Positions 32,747 to 43,978 of a stretch of 64,000 nt of DNA are shown in pieces; positions within the stretch are counted from its first letter, which is position 1, and the number at the start of each line of letters is the position of its first letter. The notes under the pieces were generated by a model that saw nothing but the letters and a program-made list of their open reading frames with translations, had not been told where the DNA came from and made no database searches. A program made the position numbers and the translations under genes. The DNA is from Planococcus citri (taxonomy: Eukaryota > Arthropoda > Insecta > Hemiptera > Pseudococcidae). Where the stretch lies: the NCBI RefSeq assembly GCF_950023065.1, contig NC_088678.1, positions 74,805,590 to 74,869,589 on the forward strand. The letters run 5' to 3'.

Positions 32747-33379
32747 CAGGGTGCCTGGAGAGTGGTGGTACAAACTTCAGATTTGGATACAACCGCGGGT
32801 ACGATTAAAAAAAATGTAGGGGCAAAATACGTTGTCAAAATCTAAGATCCAAAATGCAATATTGAACTTGGGCGTTGGTAGCACCTACTTTGATTAAGGA
32901 AGAAAATTTCCTGTTATGACTTTTTGCCTAACATGCAAATTGAAGGAGCTACAAATGATTTTCAATTTCAGAAAATCGCAGGGCGATGATTTTCTAGCTC
33001 CAAAAACTTTTTAAATTTTAGAGTAAGAAAAAAATGATCATAACATTTGTTTACTTTTTAATTTTAACGTTGTATTCATTTCCACATTTATTTTTTTCAT
33101 CCCAATTTTTTGAAATTAAAAATCATTTGTAGCCTCTCCAATTTGCAAGTTGTGCAAAAAGTCACAATAGGTAAGTAGGTAATTTCGTTCATTTTTCAAA
33201 ACACTACCAGCCCTCAGGGCCAAAATTGGATTTTGGCTCTTAGATTTTGAGAAGTATTTTACCCCTTAAATTTTCAAAATAGGCAACTTGCTAATCATAT
33301 GGTTTTTTTAACTCCATAGCTGGTTATAGTCAAACTCAAACCTGCAGTTTGTACTACTATTATCACTCCCCAGATCCTG
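32747..33379. mobile_element. Fold-back element in the promoter of U4
   Basis: Ends CAGGGTGCCTGGAGAGTGG and, inverted, CAGGATCTGGGGAGTGATA, with imperfect arms around a centre at about 33030-33060. Left flank TA at 32745-32746. It is related to 47860-48400, which has the same inverted arms (CTTGCAAATTGAAGGGGCTA, AAAATGATCATAACA). It lies directly before TAATCTAAGG-type sequence of the next unit. Confidence 0.6.
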
Positions 33380-33380
33380 T

Positions 33381-33850
33381 CTTACAATCTAAGGATACAA
33401 ATGTTGAAATTTTATTGCTGCATGGCAGTCTATCGAGTTAATATTGTATTGAGAATAAGAAAAAAATGAGGTACACACATTTTACTTTTGTGTTAGTGGG
33501 TAATTCTAAGTTTTGGAAAATTCCAACAACCATGCAGATCCAATTATTAAAATCTTAGACTGCACGATCAAAGTAAGTGGTAATTTTTCATCATGAGGAT
33601 CTAATCTAGGCTCAGACTGAACAGCTGAACTAAAACTTAAACGCATGGGAATTGTTTCTGTTTCTATATGGTCTTACTGTTAGTAAGTGGATACATTGTG
33701 AACTATCTATTTCTCAATTTACACATTTTGTAGTTACTGCGAAAATAGATGTACCTATTACCTATACCGAAGGCTAATAGGAATTGATTTGATGTTAAAA
33801 ATGTACCTATAATACTATAGGATCACCATTGAAACAGTTGACTCTTTGAA
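33381..33850 (+). pseudogene. U4: promoter block and micro-exon 4
   Basis: Promoter/leader block with frame breaks, no MSPVQQ exon, then the 22-base exon 33821-33842 coding ITIETVD in the family frame. Two changes from U1 alter only conservative residues (S to T, L to I). Downstream exons are missing. 33560-33860 recurs near 49030-49240. Confidence 0.4.
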
Positions 33851-33859
33851 GCATGCAGT

Positions 33860-35250
33860 TTTCATCAAGATTAAAGTCAGACAATGTGATCAACTTTCAA
33901 CACTACCTATACCTATAATTTGAAACAGAAAATTGATTACAAAAAAATCACCTGATGTAGGTATCACGATTGTATGTATACTTCAAAAACTTGAAAAAGA
34001 AGAGGTAATAATTCCTTTATATGGGCTCAATGTTACCACATGAATGCCCCAATTCACACAAATATTCGGAAAGGGCACTCAAAATTACGAAACACCTCCT
34101 TACTTGAATTCAAAATTAATTCATTTTCGTTATTTGAGTTGAATCTACGACATTAAAATTTTTCCAGGAGGATGTTGTAACGTCAATATTGAAAAATTTA
34201 ATTACCTATATTGATCTGATATAGATCCTTGGAATTAGTTATTGAAAAATTCATCAGAGCTGTCACCAGAAATTAAATTTTAATTATTCAATATTCTCTC
34301 AATCATCCATTTAGACATTCAAGTTACATACCTTATTTCTTCCTAATACATACGAGTAACACATAAAATATAATCAAATTTTTAATCAAAGAAATAGAAG
34401 ACTACATATTTGCTGTGCAGAAATATTTAGGTATTTTCATTTTCATATTTTTGCCAAAGTGTTTGAGAAAATTGTAAGTACAAGATTTTTAATTGAAATT
34501 AGATACTTAGGATGACGCAAAAATTAACCCAGCAAGTACCATGCAGTTGCAGATGTTAGTACCATACAGTTGCAGATGTTATCAATCAAGTAATGGTATC
34601 TAGTGGGTAGGTAAGGTACAATGTCTGATTAATCATTGTATATCACAATTTGCTCGAAAATTCTCGTTATTTGCTTTCCCCTATTTTCATTCAAGATTTA
34701 TATCGATCCTCTAGGAATACCGTGAACCTGATGCTGATGATTATTATAGCTGTGCAATATGGTAGGTCTGCAGACGTTAAATAGAAAAAGAGAAAAGGAT
34801 AACATTATTTGTAATTTTTGCGTTCGTTGATTTTTTTTTTGTTTTTTGATTCATTTTTCTTATTTTTCCTCCTTTCCCATCTCCCAAATCACCTCAGTTT
34901 TCTTCTTCCTTCCTAATTTTCATTTCCCAAAAAATCTTTTCCTACTCGAGTCACATGCTCAAAAAGATCGGACAGGTACTTGCATTATCCAACAAAATTT
35001 TTGGGGAATCGAAAATTAAATGCACATACCGATGAGTCCAAAAAAAAAAATATTATAAGTTAGGATAAGATGAGAGAATAAAATTTCAACACTCACTCAG
35101 TGAAGAATATGTACCTCTTAGGTATTAGTTGAAAATTTGATTTTGATCCAAGTTCGCATTTATTGACCATTTCTTTTAAAAAAAGGTTGAAGAATTCACC
35201 GTGGTACTCTAATGTGGAACCTTTGTATTCTTCATTTCTACTTATTTCTT
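33860..35250. other. Spacer, no gene recognised
   Basis: AT-rich. Contains a short tandem pair ACCATGCAGTTGCAGATG/ACCATACAGTTGCAGATG (about 34537-34584) and one isolated exon-like segment near 34716-34761 (acceptor CCTCTAG, donor GTAGGT, 15 open codons) that I cannot link to other exons. Confidence 0.35.
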
Positions 35251-35490
35251 CAAATTGTTGCCATTAATATTATTTATCTTGATGAATGTCATTAAAAACC
35301 ATCAAGTAAATCTTGAAATTGTTTTAACATTAAAATATTCATTATCATTATACGAACGCCCAAAAATTGCTGCTAAAAATCCTTCAGAGAACACTAGAAT
35401 AAGTTGTTAAGGGCTGACAATATGTGCCAGATGAACTTTTTTACTTACATATGAGTATGTATCGTTATTACGATTTTTTTCTTATTAATT
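35250..35490. repeat. SD5 copy a
   Basis: Matches 49980-50210 (TTTATCTTGATGAATG, AAAACCATCAAGTA, AATCTTGAAATTGTTTTA, AGAGAACACTAGAATA). No frame is preserved. Confidence 0.6.
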
Positions 35491-35628
35491 TTTTAAAATT
35501 TTTTTCCAAAAGTGCTTTCTTTTAGGTCACAAATTTGATGAACACACATAGAGCAGATGTAAAACGTCACAAAATAAAGAAAATCGTAAGGTATTATTTC
35601 GCTAAGATGGATTATTTTCTTTTTGGCT

Positions 35629-35815
35629 AATCCAAAACATTTTTTTAAAAATGCATAACCTAAGAACACCGATGTCAAAACTCTATTGTTGCATGGGTGT
35701 GTTTCAAGTTATTATTACGTCTCTGTAATTACTCGTACTTAGTTATTAAGAAGAAACAAAAATGAGTATGTTTTCACCAACAACCATATCATCCGCACGA
35801 CAGGAAAAATAAATG
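35629..35815 (+). pseudogene. Diverged promoter block with lost start codon (MSSAQQ type)
   Basis: The leader variant reads AACACCGATGTCAAAA..TTGCATGGG, and the following start reads ATATCATCCGCACGACAGG, so the ATG has become ATA. The sister copy at 39659-39895 keeps ATG and reads MSSAQQ with donor GTAAAT. This is a second sub-family beside MSPVQQ. Confidence 0.4.
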
Positions 35816-36111
35816 CTTAATTTTAGTACCTATGTTGCACCATGCGCATCATTCATGCAGCATTTGAAAATTTTCAAAATGGCTGCCAAATGAAAATTTC
35901 AAATGCCTTTAGCAACATTGATTCAAGTGAATGTGGTGTTCATGTGAGGCTAAATGGACATTAAATGGGTTAATTGTCGCTTTGTTTTATTGGTCGATTG
36001 ACGCAGCAAAGATACTTTAATTGGAGAGGGGAAGGGAAGGGGTGAAGAAAACGAATATTTTCATGGTTTATTTCTTTTTAATTTTAATCCTTGCAAACTA
36101 CCAATTTTATG

Positions 36112-36420
36112 CAAGCTAATCCGAAAAATTCTTATTACAGAATATAATCTAAGAGAAGAATGTTGGAATTTTATTGCTGCATGGCAGTCTTTCAAGTTAT
36201 ATATTGAGAAGAAGAAGAAATGAAGTAGGTAGGTAGGTACATGCATACATTTTACTTTTGTGTTTGTGTACTTGCAAGTTTTGGTTTTGGATAAATTACA
36301 AAGTGTTTTTTCCAGACAATAGCCATAGAAAAACACGGTATGGTGTTAGGGTGTAGTACTATTGAGCACTTCAAAAATGTAGCGATTTTACCAGCAAATG
36401 CGGAATGTAAGTACCTCTAA
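36112..36420 (+). pseudogene. U5: promoter block and one exon
   Basis: Leader block followed by an exon after acceptor TTTTTCCAG (about 36316) that is open for 32 codons (TIAIEKHGMVLGCSTIEHF..) to donor GTAAGTACC near 36410. It resembles the exon 2 to exon 3-end fusion of U7 (ends PANAE where U7 ends TLAN). The MSPVQQ exon is missing here. Confidence 0.35.
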
Positions 36421-36439
36421 CCTACTACACTATTTTATA

Positions 36440-37390
36440 ATTTATTTTTCAATAAACAATAATACGTTTCCCACTCCATAGTTTTTTTTTCAAAACTTTG
36501 GCATTTATCGGGAGTGTTTCAGAAATATTATTGATTTATAATTATAAATCCCTGATTTTGAATTTCCAAAATTGGTCATTTTTGGCGATTTATGTTCTTG
36601 AAAAATATATATTTATTCGGTAAAACTGATGAAAATTAGTTTTGAAATGAATTTCTCCTCCGAGTTAGATTTCTTAATCGATTCGAGACGTTTTGGAGCC
36701 TCCAGCGAAATTTTTAATTCTCCAGGATTTTTGAATATCTCCAGAAGGATCGGAATTGATTTCGGAGGCTAAGAAATGGAGATGAGGCTTATTTTCAACT
36801 TGTTTAAAAAGTTAATCAACATACTGACGGTTTCAAAGGCGGTGAGATTTGAGTGTTTTTTGACCACCTGGTATTTATGTGCCAGGAATAAAACTCATAA
36901 AATCAGAAATTTTCTGTTTGTGGAGAATGTGTTGAATTTTTTTTTTGTTGAGAAAACCAACGTTCTTTGATCCAAAGTTTACTATTTCGAACCGTTCTAG
37001 AGTCTCTAAAATCGGCTGTACACGAATTGCGTCCCCCACCACGGTTGGTACGAATGGGTAGACTCGAATTGCGTCCCAAACAGGCACGAATTGCGTCCGC
37101 TGGGGCAGGTATATTTTAAACAAAAGAAGTGTTAAAATAGAAAAAAAATGTATTCACAAAATTTATAAAGCATAGAAAAAGGGCATAGGTTAGTACATTC
37201 AGTGATGAAACTTTGGTGGTAGGTAGGTACCATCAAAATACTTTAATCCGCCAAGTTACAGACCTGTATCTTGAGTGGCTCTTGAGTAATGAGTTAATTT
37301 CTCAAAAAGTCCTCGGACCTTTTTGGACCAACGTGTAGCTATCATACTATTAGGAAAGTGTACTGGGCTTTTTTCTCAGATATGAATAAC
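36440..37390. other. Spacer with a three-fold CGAATTGCGTCC repeat
   Basis: T-rich DNA. CACGAATTGCGTCCC at about 37020, TCGAATTGCGTCCC at about 37053 and CACGAATTGCGTCC at about 37084 recur at 31-33 base spacing. Nothing else is recognised. Confidence 0.4.
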
Positions 37391-37407
37391 ATTCTATCAA
37401 CATAAAT

Positions 37408-37641
37408 ATGGTTGAAGAAATATTCAGAAACGGGTTTACTATAAGTGTATGCGATTTCATTAATGATTTAATGGCCATACATCATGTGACTAGTAAATCC
37501 ATACACGATAATTATTACCAATGTAGAATCTTGGAAAAACAAAATTCTCAGAATTACGTGATTGTTTTGGGGACCCCACCCAAATTAACAGAATCCCAAA
37601 TCAAAACATTACATATTCTAGATAAATACCTGGATTTTTGA
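37408..37641 (+). pseudogene. U6 exon 3, open over its whole length
   Basis: The best copy of family exon 3: starts within NGFTISVCDFINDLM (exon proper from 37428), then a His/Ser segment, YYQCRILEKQNSQNYVIVLG, TPPKLTESQIKTLHIL. The upstream intron has lost its donor and the frame reads through it, so the 77-codon frame starts in former intron. Downstream the donor is lost and the frame ends at TGA 37639-37641. No family match known to me; soluble, mixed alpha/beta character. Confidence 0.5.
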
Positions 37642-37936
37642 ACCAAGAAAAAAACGCAATTATAATTATAGAAATAACAAAGTTCAGTAAGTAAGTGGTA
37701 ATTTTTCCTACGTGAGTAGGTAAGTATCTCTATCGACTAGGTATCAATAAGACTGAACAGATGAACTAAAAGTTAAAAGTGTGGGAATTCTGTCAGTAAG
37801 AGGATATAAATTATGAACTACATATCTATGTATTTCTTAATTTACTCGTGGTGTAGTTACTGCACAAATAGCGTACCTACTGAAGACTGATTTTAATTTA
37901 ATTGATGTTTGAAAAGTATGTAAAAATTAATTCTAG

Positions 37937-38565
37937 GATCAGCATAGAAACTGTTGATGTAAGTACAACAAAGTATGAGTTAGGGAGGATAATACTGAGA
38001 TAAATATTCCTATAACTTAGGAGGAGAATGCTGAATGAATACAAGTAGGTACTCGACAAGTTTTCAAGCTGGTTTTGGTCCCAGTTCAACTTGATGAGTT
38101 TTCAGCCCTGTTCTCTCAATCGAGTTCAATCTCAAAGTAACTGCTTTAGCTACATCTATGCACAATTTGAACAGATTACTGAAAGAGATGGAGCTAGTGT
38201 GTCAGCAATATTTACTTAGATATTTTCAAGTGGGACTTTTCTTGTCATGTGTTATGAAGAAGCTCTTGCGTTCATTAAAAATCTTTTTCAAGGAATTGTT
38301 AAGGTGGGATGGATATGAAATAACAAGTACCTATCTATCCATTCATTATCAAGTTTATATCTGTTAATTTAGTACCTATTTTAGCTGTGTTTTCCAAGTC
38401 TTAGATAAGTATGAGTTCTGTTGAATAGGTAGTCAATAGCGTTATTATGAGAAATTCAGGCTGTAAAGGTATATCCGTACTTGTAACTTGAGCTTTTTGA
38501 ATATTTGTAAGTTAATATTCGACTATGTAATTCTGTTAAGTGATGTAACTATGCGGTACAATAAA
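37937..38565 (+). pseudogene. U6 exons 4-6 and 3' UTR
   Basis: Exon 4 37937-37958 (ISIETVD), exon 5 38106-38303 (66 codons in phase 0, one TAG; contains YAQFEQITERDGASVSAIFT and GTFLVMCYEEALAFIKNLF), last exon 38373-38384 (short, TAG). Poly-A signal AATAAA at 38560-38565. Exon 5 starts after TTTTCAG and ends AAG|GTGGGA. Apart from the TAG the frame is intact. Confidence 0.5.
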
Positions 38566-38784
38566 GTTGCCTTGTAATATGTTGGTTTTCATTTCTTTTG
38601 CATTTGTAAGTTGTGCGCGGATTTTAAATTGAATTTGAGTTTTATGTCTCCTAGAGAGACCATTTTTGAATTGCTGTTGGAGTAAGTATTTCATAAAAAG
38701 ACAATTCTTTTATTCAACAATATTAACGTGCCCTGAAAACACAGACACACGCCATTAGCTTAATACTAACTGATAATCTGTAAG

Positions 38785-39440
38785 CTAATCTGAAAAATGC
38801 TTATTACTGAATAAATAATCTAAGGATACGAATGTTGAAATTTTATTGCTGCATGACAGTCTTTCAAGTTATAAGTATACAATTGAGAAGAAGAATAAAA
38901 TGAATTACCCTACATACATTTTACTCTTGTGTTTGTGCGTACTTCCAAGTTTTGGTTTTAGATAAATTACAACAATCATGTCACCCGTACAACAGGTACA
39001 TACATGCATAAATGCTTGTTTTTTTTTCTTTAGAGAATAGTACAAAAAAAGACAGCATCTGAAATCAAAACATTACATACTCTAGCAAATGTAAGTACCT
39101 ACTACCTATACCATTTTAAAATTTATTTTTCAATAAATCATTTGAATGGCTTTTGAGTAATGAGTTAATTACTCAAAAAGGCCTCAATCCTTTTTTTTTC
39201 AGATCAATTCGACTTATTTTTCTTTCAAACTCGGACCAATATGTTCTTAGCTATATGTACTTATACGAGGGGCTTCCATGAAAAAGTTTTGAATTTCCCC
39301 CACCATTCCCAACACAGCTGCAAAGAAAACAACGAGAACAATAATATGTCCTCCATAAAAGCAATGTACCTAAATCAATAATTGTGTGGATGGATCTGAA
39401 GACCTACCAAACGAAAATTGATGAAATTTGAAATATGTAT
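38785..39440 (+). pseudogene. U7: in-frame exons 1-2 joined to an exon 3 end
   Basis: Leader block, exon 1 38978-38995 (MSPVQQ, donor GTACAT), exon 2 39034-39090 (RIVQKKTASEIKTLHTLAN, donor GTAAGT), in frame. Relative to U1/U6 the bulk of exon 3 is deleted and its end (IKTLH.L) fused to exon 2. Further on, 39349-39440 holds ATGTCCTCCATAAAAGCAATG, also found at about 49715. Possible short peptide gene, but no downstream exon pairs cleanly. Confidence 0.4.
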
Positions 39441-39658
39441 AATATGTATTTATAATATTTGAAGCAATTCATAGTGATTGTGAGCCAAAGTGTTTAAAAA
39501 AACCGTAAGTACAAGATCTTTATTTGAATTTAGATAGGAGATATCGCATCCTGTGGACTGTACTCCGCAACGTATTTACCAGTACAGTTGAACGATGAAT
39601 ATCAAATAAATGCTTCAAATTCGTAAGATATTATTTCGCTAAGATGAATTATTTTATT

Positions 39659-39895
39659 TATGCTAATCCAAAACATTTTTTAAATAGAATATAACCTAAG
39701 AACACCGATGTCAAAAGTTTATTGTGTTGCATGGGAGTCTTTCAAGCTATGTATTATTATGTGTCTGTAATTATTACTCGTAGTTACTAAGAAGAAAAAA
39801 AATGAAGTAGGTATGTTTTACTGTTGCGTGTACTTCCAAGTTTTTGTAAGTATTCCTTTGGACAAACACCAACTACCATGTCATCCGCACAACAG
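39659..39895 (+). pseudogene. U8: MSSAQQ-type promoter and exon 1
   Basis: Diverged leader block and exon 39878-39895 (ATG TCA TCC GCA CAA CAG, MSSAQQ) with donor GTAAAT. No further exon of the family follows before the next SD4 flank. Confidence 0.4.
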
Positions 39896-40302
39896 GTAAA
39901 TAAATGCTTAATTTTAGTATGTTGCATGCCCATGCACTTATTCACGCAGCATTTGAAAATTTTCAAAATGGCTGCCAAATGAAAATTTCAAATGCCTTCA
40001 TCATCAACATTGATTCAAGTGAATGTGGTGTTCATGTGACGCTAAATGAACATTGAATGGGTTATTGATTGTCGTTTTGTCTTATTAGTTGATTGACGCA
40101 GCAAAGATGATTCTATTTGAACAGAAAAAAGGTGCTTTATTTGGAGAGAGGAGAGGGGCGGTGAAAAAAACGATTATTTTCCTGTTTATTTAAAAAAAAT
40201 TTTAATCCTTGCATTTACCTAGTCATTTTGTCCATCTTCATCAGAGAAACACTATTTAATGTTTTCGATTCGCCCCCTCCTAAAACAATTTTATCTAACT
40301 AA

Positions 40303-41160
40303 AATCCGAAAAATTCTCATCACAGAATGCATAATCTAAGGATGCTAATGTTGAAATTTTATTGCTGCATGGCAGTCTTTCAAATTGTGACTATTGAGAA
40401 GAAGAAAAAAAAGAAGTGCATATATTTTACTTTTGTGTTTGTTCGTATGTACTTCCAATTTTTGGGCAAATTCTAACAACGATATCACCCGAACAAAAGG
40501 TAAATAAATGCGGAAGACTGGAATTCTGTTAGTAGGTAAGAAGATATAAATTATTGTGAACTGTCTATTCCTTAATTTACACGTAGCGTAGTTACTGCAC
40601 GAATAGATGTATCTCTACTTACCTACTGAAGACTAATAGAAATTTATTTCATGTTTAAAAAGTAATAAAGTAATTAATTCTAGGATCACCGTAGAAACTG
40701 TTGATGTAGATACTACGAAGTATAAGTTAGGGAGGAGGCCGTACTATTAGGACAAGATTATTTACTTACATGTATTATCTGAGACGCGTAAGCTGAATGA
40801 ATAGGTACCTACTAAACAAGTTTTAAAGCTGGTTTTGGTTCCAGTTCCAAGTTTAAGAGTTTTCACCACCGTTCTCTCAATCGAGCGAAATCTCAAAGCA
40901 ACCACTTTAGCTACGCCTATGCACATTGCACAATTTGGACCAATTGCTGCAATATTTACACATTTTCAAGATGGGACTTTTCTTGTCATGTGTTATGAAG
41001 AAGCTCTTGCTTTCATTAAAAATCATTTTCAAGGAATCGTTAAGGTAAAATAGATAAATACGAAGTAACAAGTTGTATATCCATTTATCATCTTTATGAA
41101 GTTCATATGTGTTTTTTTAGTACCTACCCATTTTAGCCGGGTTTTCCAAGTCGTAGAGGT
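40303..41160 (+). pseudogene. U9: copy with intact last three exons
   Basis: Leader block; start lost (ATATCACCCGAACAAAAG at about 40479); exons 2-3 deleted; exon 4 40684-40705 (ITVETVD); exon 5 about 40866-41044, open, with TLATPMHIAQFGPIAAIFT, HFQDGTFLVMCYEEALAFIK and the end FQGIVK; last exon 41121-41156 coding YLPILAGFSKS and stop. This copy shows the intended C-terminus most clearly. FG.I..IF..F..GTFLV..YEEALAFI is faintly RRM-like, which I offer only as a hint. Exon 5 acceptor is altered (TTTTCACC). Confidence 0.5.
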
Positions 41161-41219
41161 TGTAAATAGCGTTATACGAAAAATTAAGATTGTTCGAGTA
41201 GTAACTCATTATATTAGAC

Positions 41220-42960
41220 CTAACTATTCGTAACGTTGAGCTTTTTGTATAGTTGTATGGAGAAAATTAAAAATTCTGGAGAAATCGGAAATTTTGCTGG
41301 AAGAATGACTTAAAATGGTCAAGTTTTTTCCGATTGTTAAAAAAAAACAACATAAATTACTAATAATGTGAATTTTGGATTTCTAAAAATTTGCCAAAAA
41401 CAGAAACACCAATTTGGACAGTTGAAAGTTTGTTATGGGGTTTCAGACTATTTTCTTTCCAAAAATAATCCATTTTGACAGGTCACATGACGCACTTTTT
41501 CAAAAATTCCAAAATCAACTGTGGCCTAATTTTGGTCACAGAATTAGGTATTAAAAAGTGATCAAAAACATTTTCTTCGAAATATTTGAATTTATCGCAA
41601 AATTTCAGTTCATTTTGATAGCTCACGTGACACTTATTTAAATATTCCGAAAATAATGATTCAATTTTGGGCTCTAAATTTTCATTGTTTTTGTAGGAGA
41701 GGAGGTGAAGTGGATACAAAAAATGGATTTTTTTTCTTGGAAAAAAAGCGAACAAAATCTTGAATAATTATAAAAAAATCGATTTTTTTGGTAAAATAAT
41801 TTTATTAATTTTTCGATTTTTAAATTAATCGAAAAAACATTTTTTTTTCGATTATTACGTATTTTATTAATTGATACGTTTCCCATTAAAAATTACGTTT
41901 TTATGAATGGCGCATTCTTTAAAATGAAAATTCACCGAAGAATTGGGGATGGAAATAAAAAATGGGGGGGGGGCAATTTTTAACTGCCTATAGACGCGAA
42001 AATGTTAAATCCGGCCCTTCTAGAAACTCCTATTTTAGGTAAAAATTCATTTCAATTTTAATTTCATAAGTGAATCAGTCATTTCGAAAACCCCAATCTG
42101 GTGTTTTTAAAATTTTTCAGGAATCGAAAAAAACTGTCTGTGTGCTGTATTTTTATGGTAAAACTGTAAACTTATGAACTAATCGATTGGTCTTATCATT
42201 GCAAATACTCCAGTACCCTTACCAGAACTTGAAATTTTGTACACTGCGATATATTCCATTGTGAAATACCTACATGGAATTATGGGGTTTTCGAATAAAT
42301 GACTTTTTTTTAAAACTTGAAAAGTGACACGTAATCCTAGAAAATCCAATAACTCCAATACCCAAAATGATTGAGTATGGATTTTCATTCATTTATTGTA
42401 GTTATACCTGCAATCTATGATTCAATTAATTTAATGTAATAAAGAAGCAACAAAAATGTTATCCATTTCACAGCATAAATCAAAAAATTGAATTACGTTG
42501 ATGTTCATGAAATTAATGTTCTTTGTTTGTCTTATAAAAAAATGATTTCATAAACCCTGTAAATGCAGGAGTTATGGGGTTTTCGAAATGACAAATGCTG
42601 AAATATGCACTTTTGAGCTACCTTCCAACTTTATCCGATAGAGCTCGCAAAGCACCATCAGAATCAGTGAAAAACATAAAAACCCCTTAATTGGTGATTT
42701 ACGGGGTTTTCGAAATGACTGATTCAAGTGTCATTTTAATCTACATTTTCGATTGTTACATAATTCTAGAGATTTAAAATTTTAATTTCATACCTAAGTA
42801 TCATTTTAGTGTACATTTTCAAATGTTACATAATGTTAAAAATTTCGAAATTTAATTTCATAAAAGTTCGATTGTTACTGTTACACAATCTTAGAAATAA
42901 ATTTGTAATATATGTAGATAATACGCCAATTTCATTACATTTTGCAAATTAAAATTCGAT
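41220..42960. repeat. A/T-rich block with repeated GGGGTTTTCGAAATGAC motif
   Basis: The motif, direct or inverted, occurs at about 42072-42090, 42284-42300, 42573-42590 and 42702-42720, bracketing inverted segments (AATCAGTCATTTCGAAAACC against GGTTTTCGAAATGACTGATT). 41240-42000 is A/T-rich without a gene. The - strand frames at 41483-41886 are K/N/F-rich chance frames. Confidence 0.45.
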
Positions 42961-42969
42961 TTTTATTTT

Positions 42970-43406
42970 TTACAGTGATTGCAATATAAGTACTCTACCC
43001 AAATCATTATACAGAGCAGAACAATGATTACTGCAAAACTCCACAGGAATAATTACAACTGTATTCATAACTTCAGAATATAATAACAATTTGGCGCTTT
43101 TCAGGTTACAAAGCATCAGTCCTAGTTGGATTTGCGTGTAATTTGAATTAGATAAGTACCTTTTTGTTTGAGAAAATACCTACTTGCATATTTTCACACC
43201 ATCGATTATCGAAGAAGTGACAGAGCTTCACAAAAGGACATACATCCACCAAGCTGGTATCTTTACCAGGTTTTAGGTATTTTCCTTGGAGCAAAACAAG
43301 TTCGCCATTTTCACAAATTTCAAATCCGTCAGGACTGAACCTCAACCATGGAACACTCACTCTTCCCAGAATAATATTCAAAATTTGCCATATTTTCGAA
43401 ATCACC
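42970..43406 (-). CDS. Last two exons of an unrecognised - strand gene
   Basis: Exon from 43406 (acceptor ATTTAAAG) down to 43180 (donor G|GTATTT; GTAGGT four bases earlier is the alternative) and terminal exon 43058-42970 (acceptor AATACAG, stop TAA). With the GTATTT donor the phases match and the frame stays open for about 104 codons, followed at once by AATAAA (about 42961-42967). The peptide has coding-like composition: VPWLRFSPDGFEICENGELV, LLQGKYLKPGKDTSLVDVCP, LCHFFDNRWCENMQ, then VIIPVEFCSNHCSALYNDLG. Seven cysteines; no signal or membrane segment in this part. 5' exons not found. Not recognised. Confidence 0.5.
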
Positions 43407-43523
43407 CTTTAAATGTTATGAAAAATATAGTTATAATTGATGCTCCATTGCCTAATTGAATTAATACACTTGGAACAGACAGATGCGTGCATTAAAATAG
43501 TCTTCAAATTTCATCGCCTACAG

Positions 43524-43803
43524 GTACCACTTCGCCGTGTAAAAGCCGCCTAACGGTGGCGTGCCACGGTCACTGTTTTGTAGTCTTTTGATAATGATTT
43601 GCAAGGTAGGTAAGCCAATATCAACTGATTTTTTGATTAAGTGGTTGATATAAATAGTATCTATATAATCCTAATATGTATAAATAAAATAAATTCTTGA
43701 AAATTATTTACCTTAAACAAATTATTTTATCTAGCAAGGATCGGTCAGAAGTGTCACTTGCGGATCAAGTTGGACGGGTTGCCCACTTATTACCCCTAAC
43801 AGA
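43524..43803 (+). other. Two exon-like segments, cysteine-containing
   Basis: 43524-43605 (acceptor GCCTACAG, donor GTAGGT) and 43735-43803 (acceptor TTATCTAG, donor GTAAGT) have strong splice sites and raised GC. The second is open in phase 0 (VRSVTCGSSWTGCPLITP). The first has a stop in every frame (one frame reads SPCKSRLTVACHGHC before TGA). May be remnants of a Cys-rich peptide gene, or non-coding exons. Confidence 0.25.
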
Positions 43804-43978
43804 GTAAGTAACGCTGCATATTTGGTTTTTCCAAAAAATGCTTAAATTTTGAGTTTGACTGTTGACATTTGTAAAAAATTTTGAAATTTCAAAAATTTGT
43901 AAAAAATAAAAAATTGACCGATTTTAAAAATTGAAGTGCCAAAGGTGTATAATATACTCTTCAAGGTGAACAATATCA

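Noticed and set aside
34716..34761. Exon-like segment that reads like an antibody-type DDYYSCA motif
   Set aside because: Only 15 codons, no partner exons, and the likeness is a chance short match.
26290..40400. Leader block as coding (MLKFYCCMAVFQ..)
   Set aside because: Open in a few copies, but TAG at the fifth codon in U1 and U2 and indels that are not multiples of three in others; better read as promoter/leader.
41483..41886. - strand 90- and 70-codon frames
   Set aside because: K/N/F-rich from A/T-rich DNA; no splice signals or copies.
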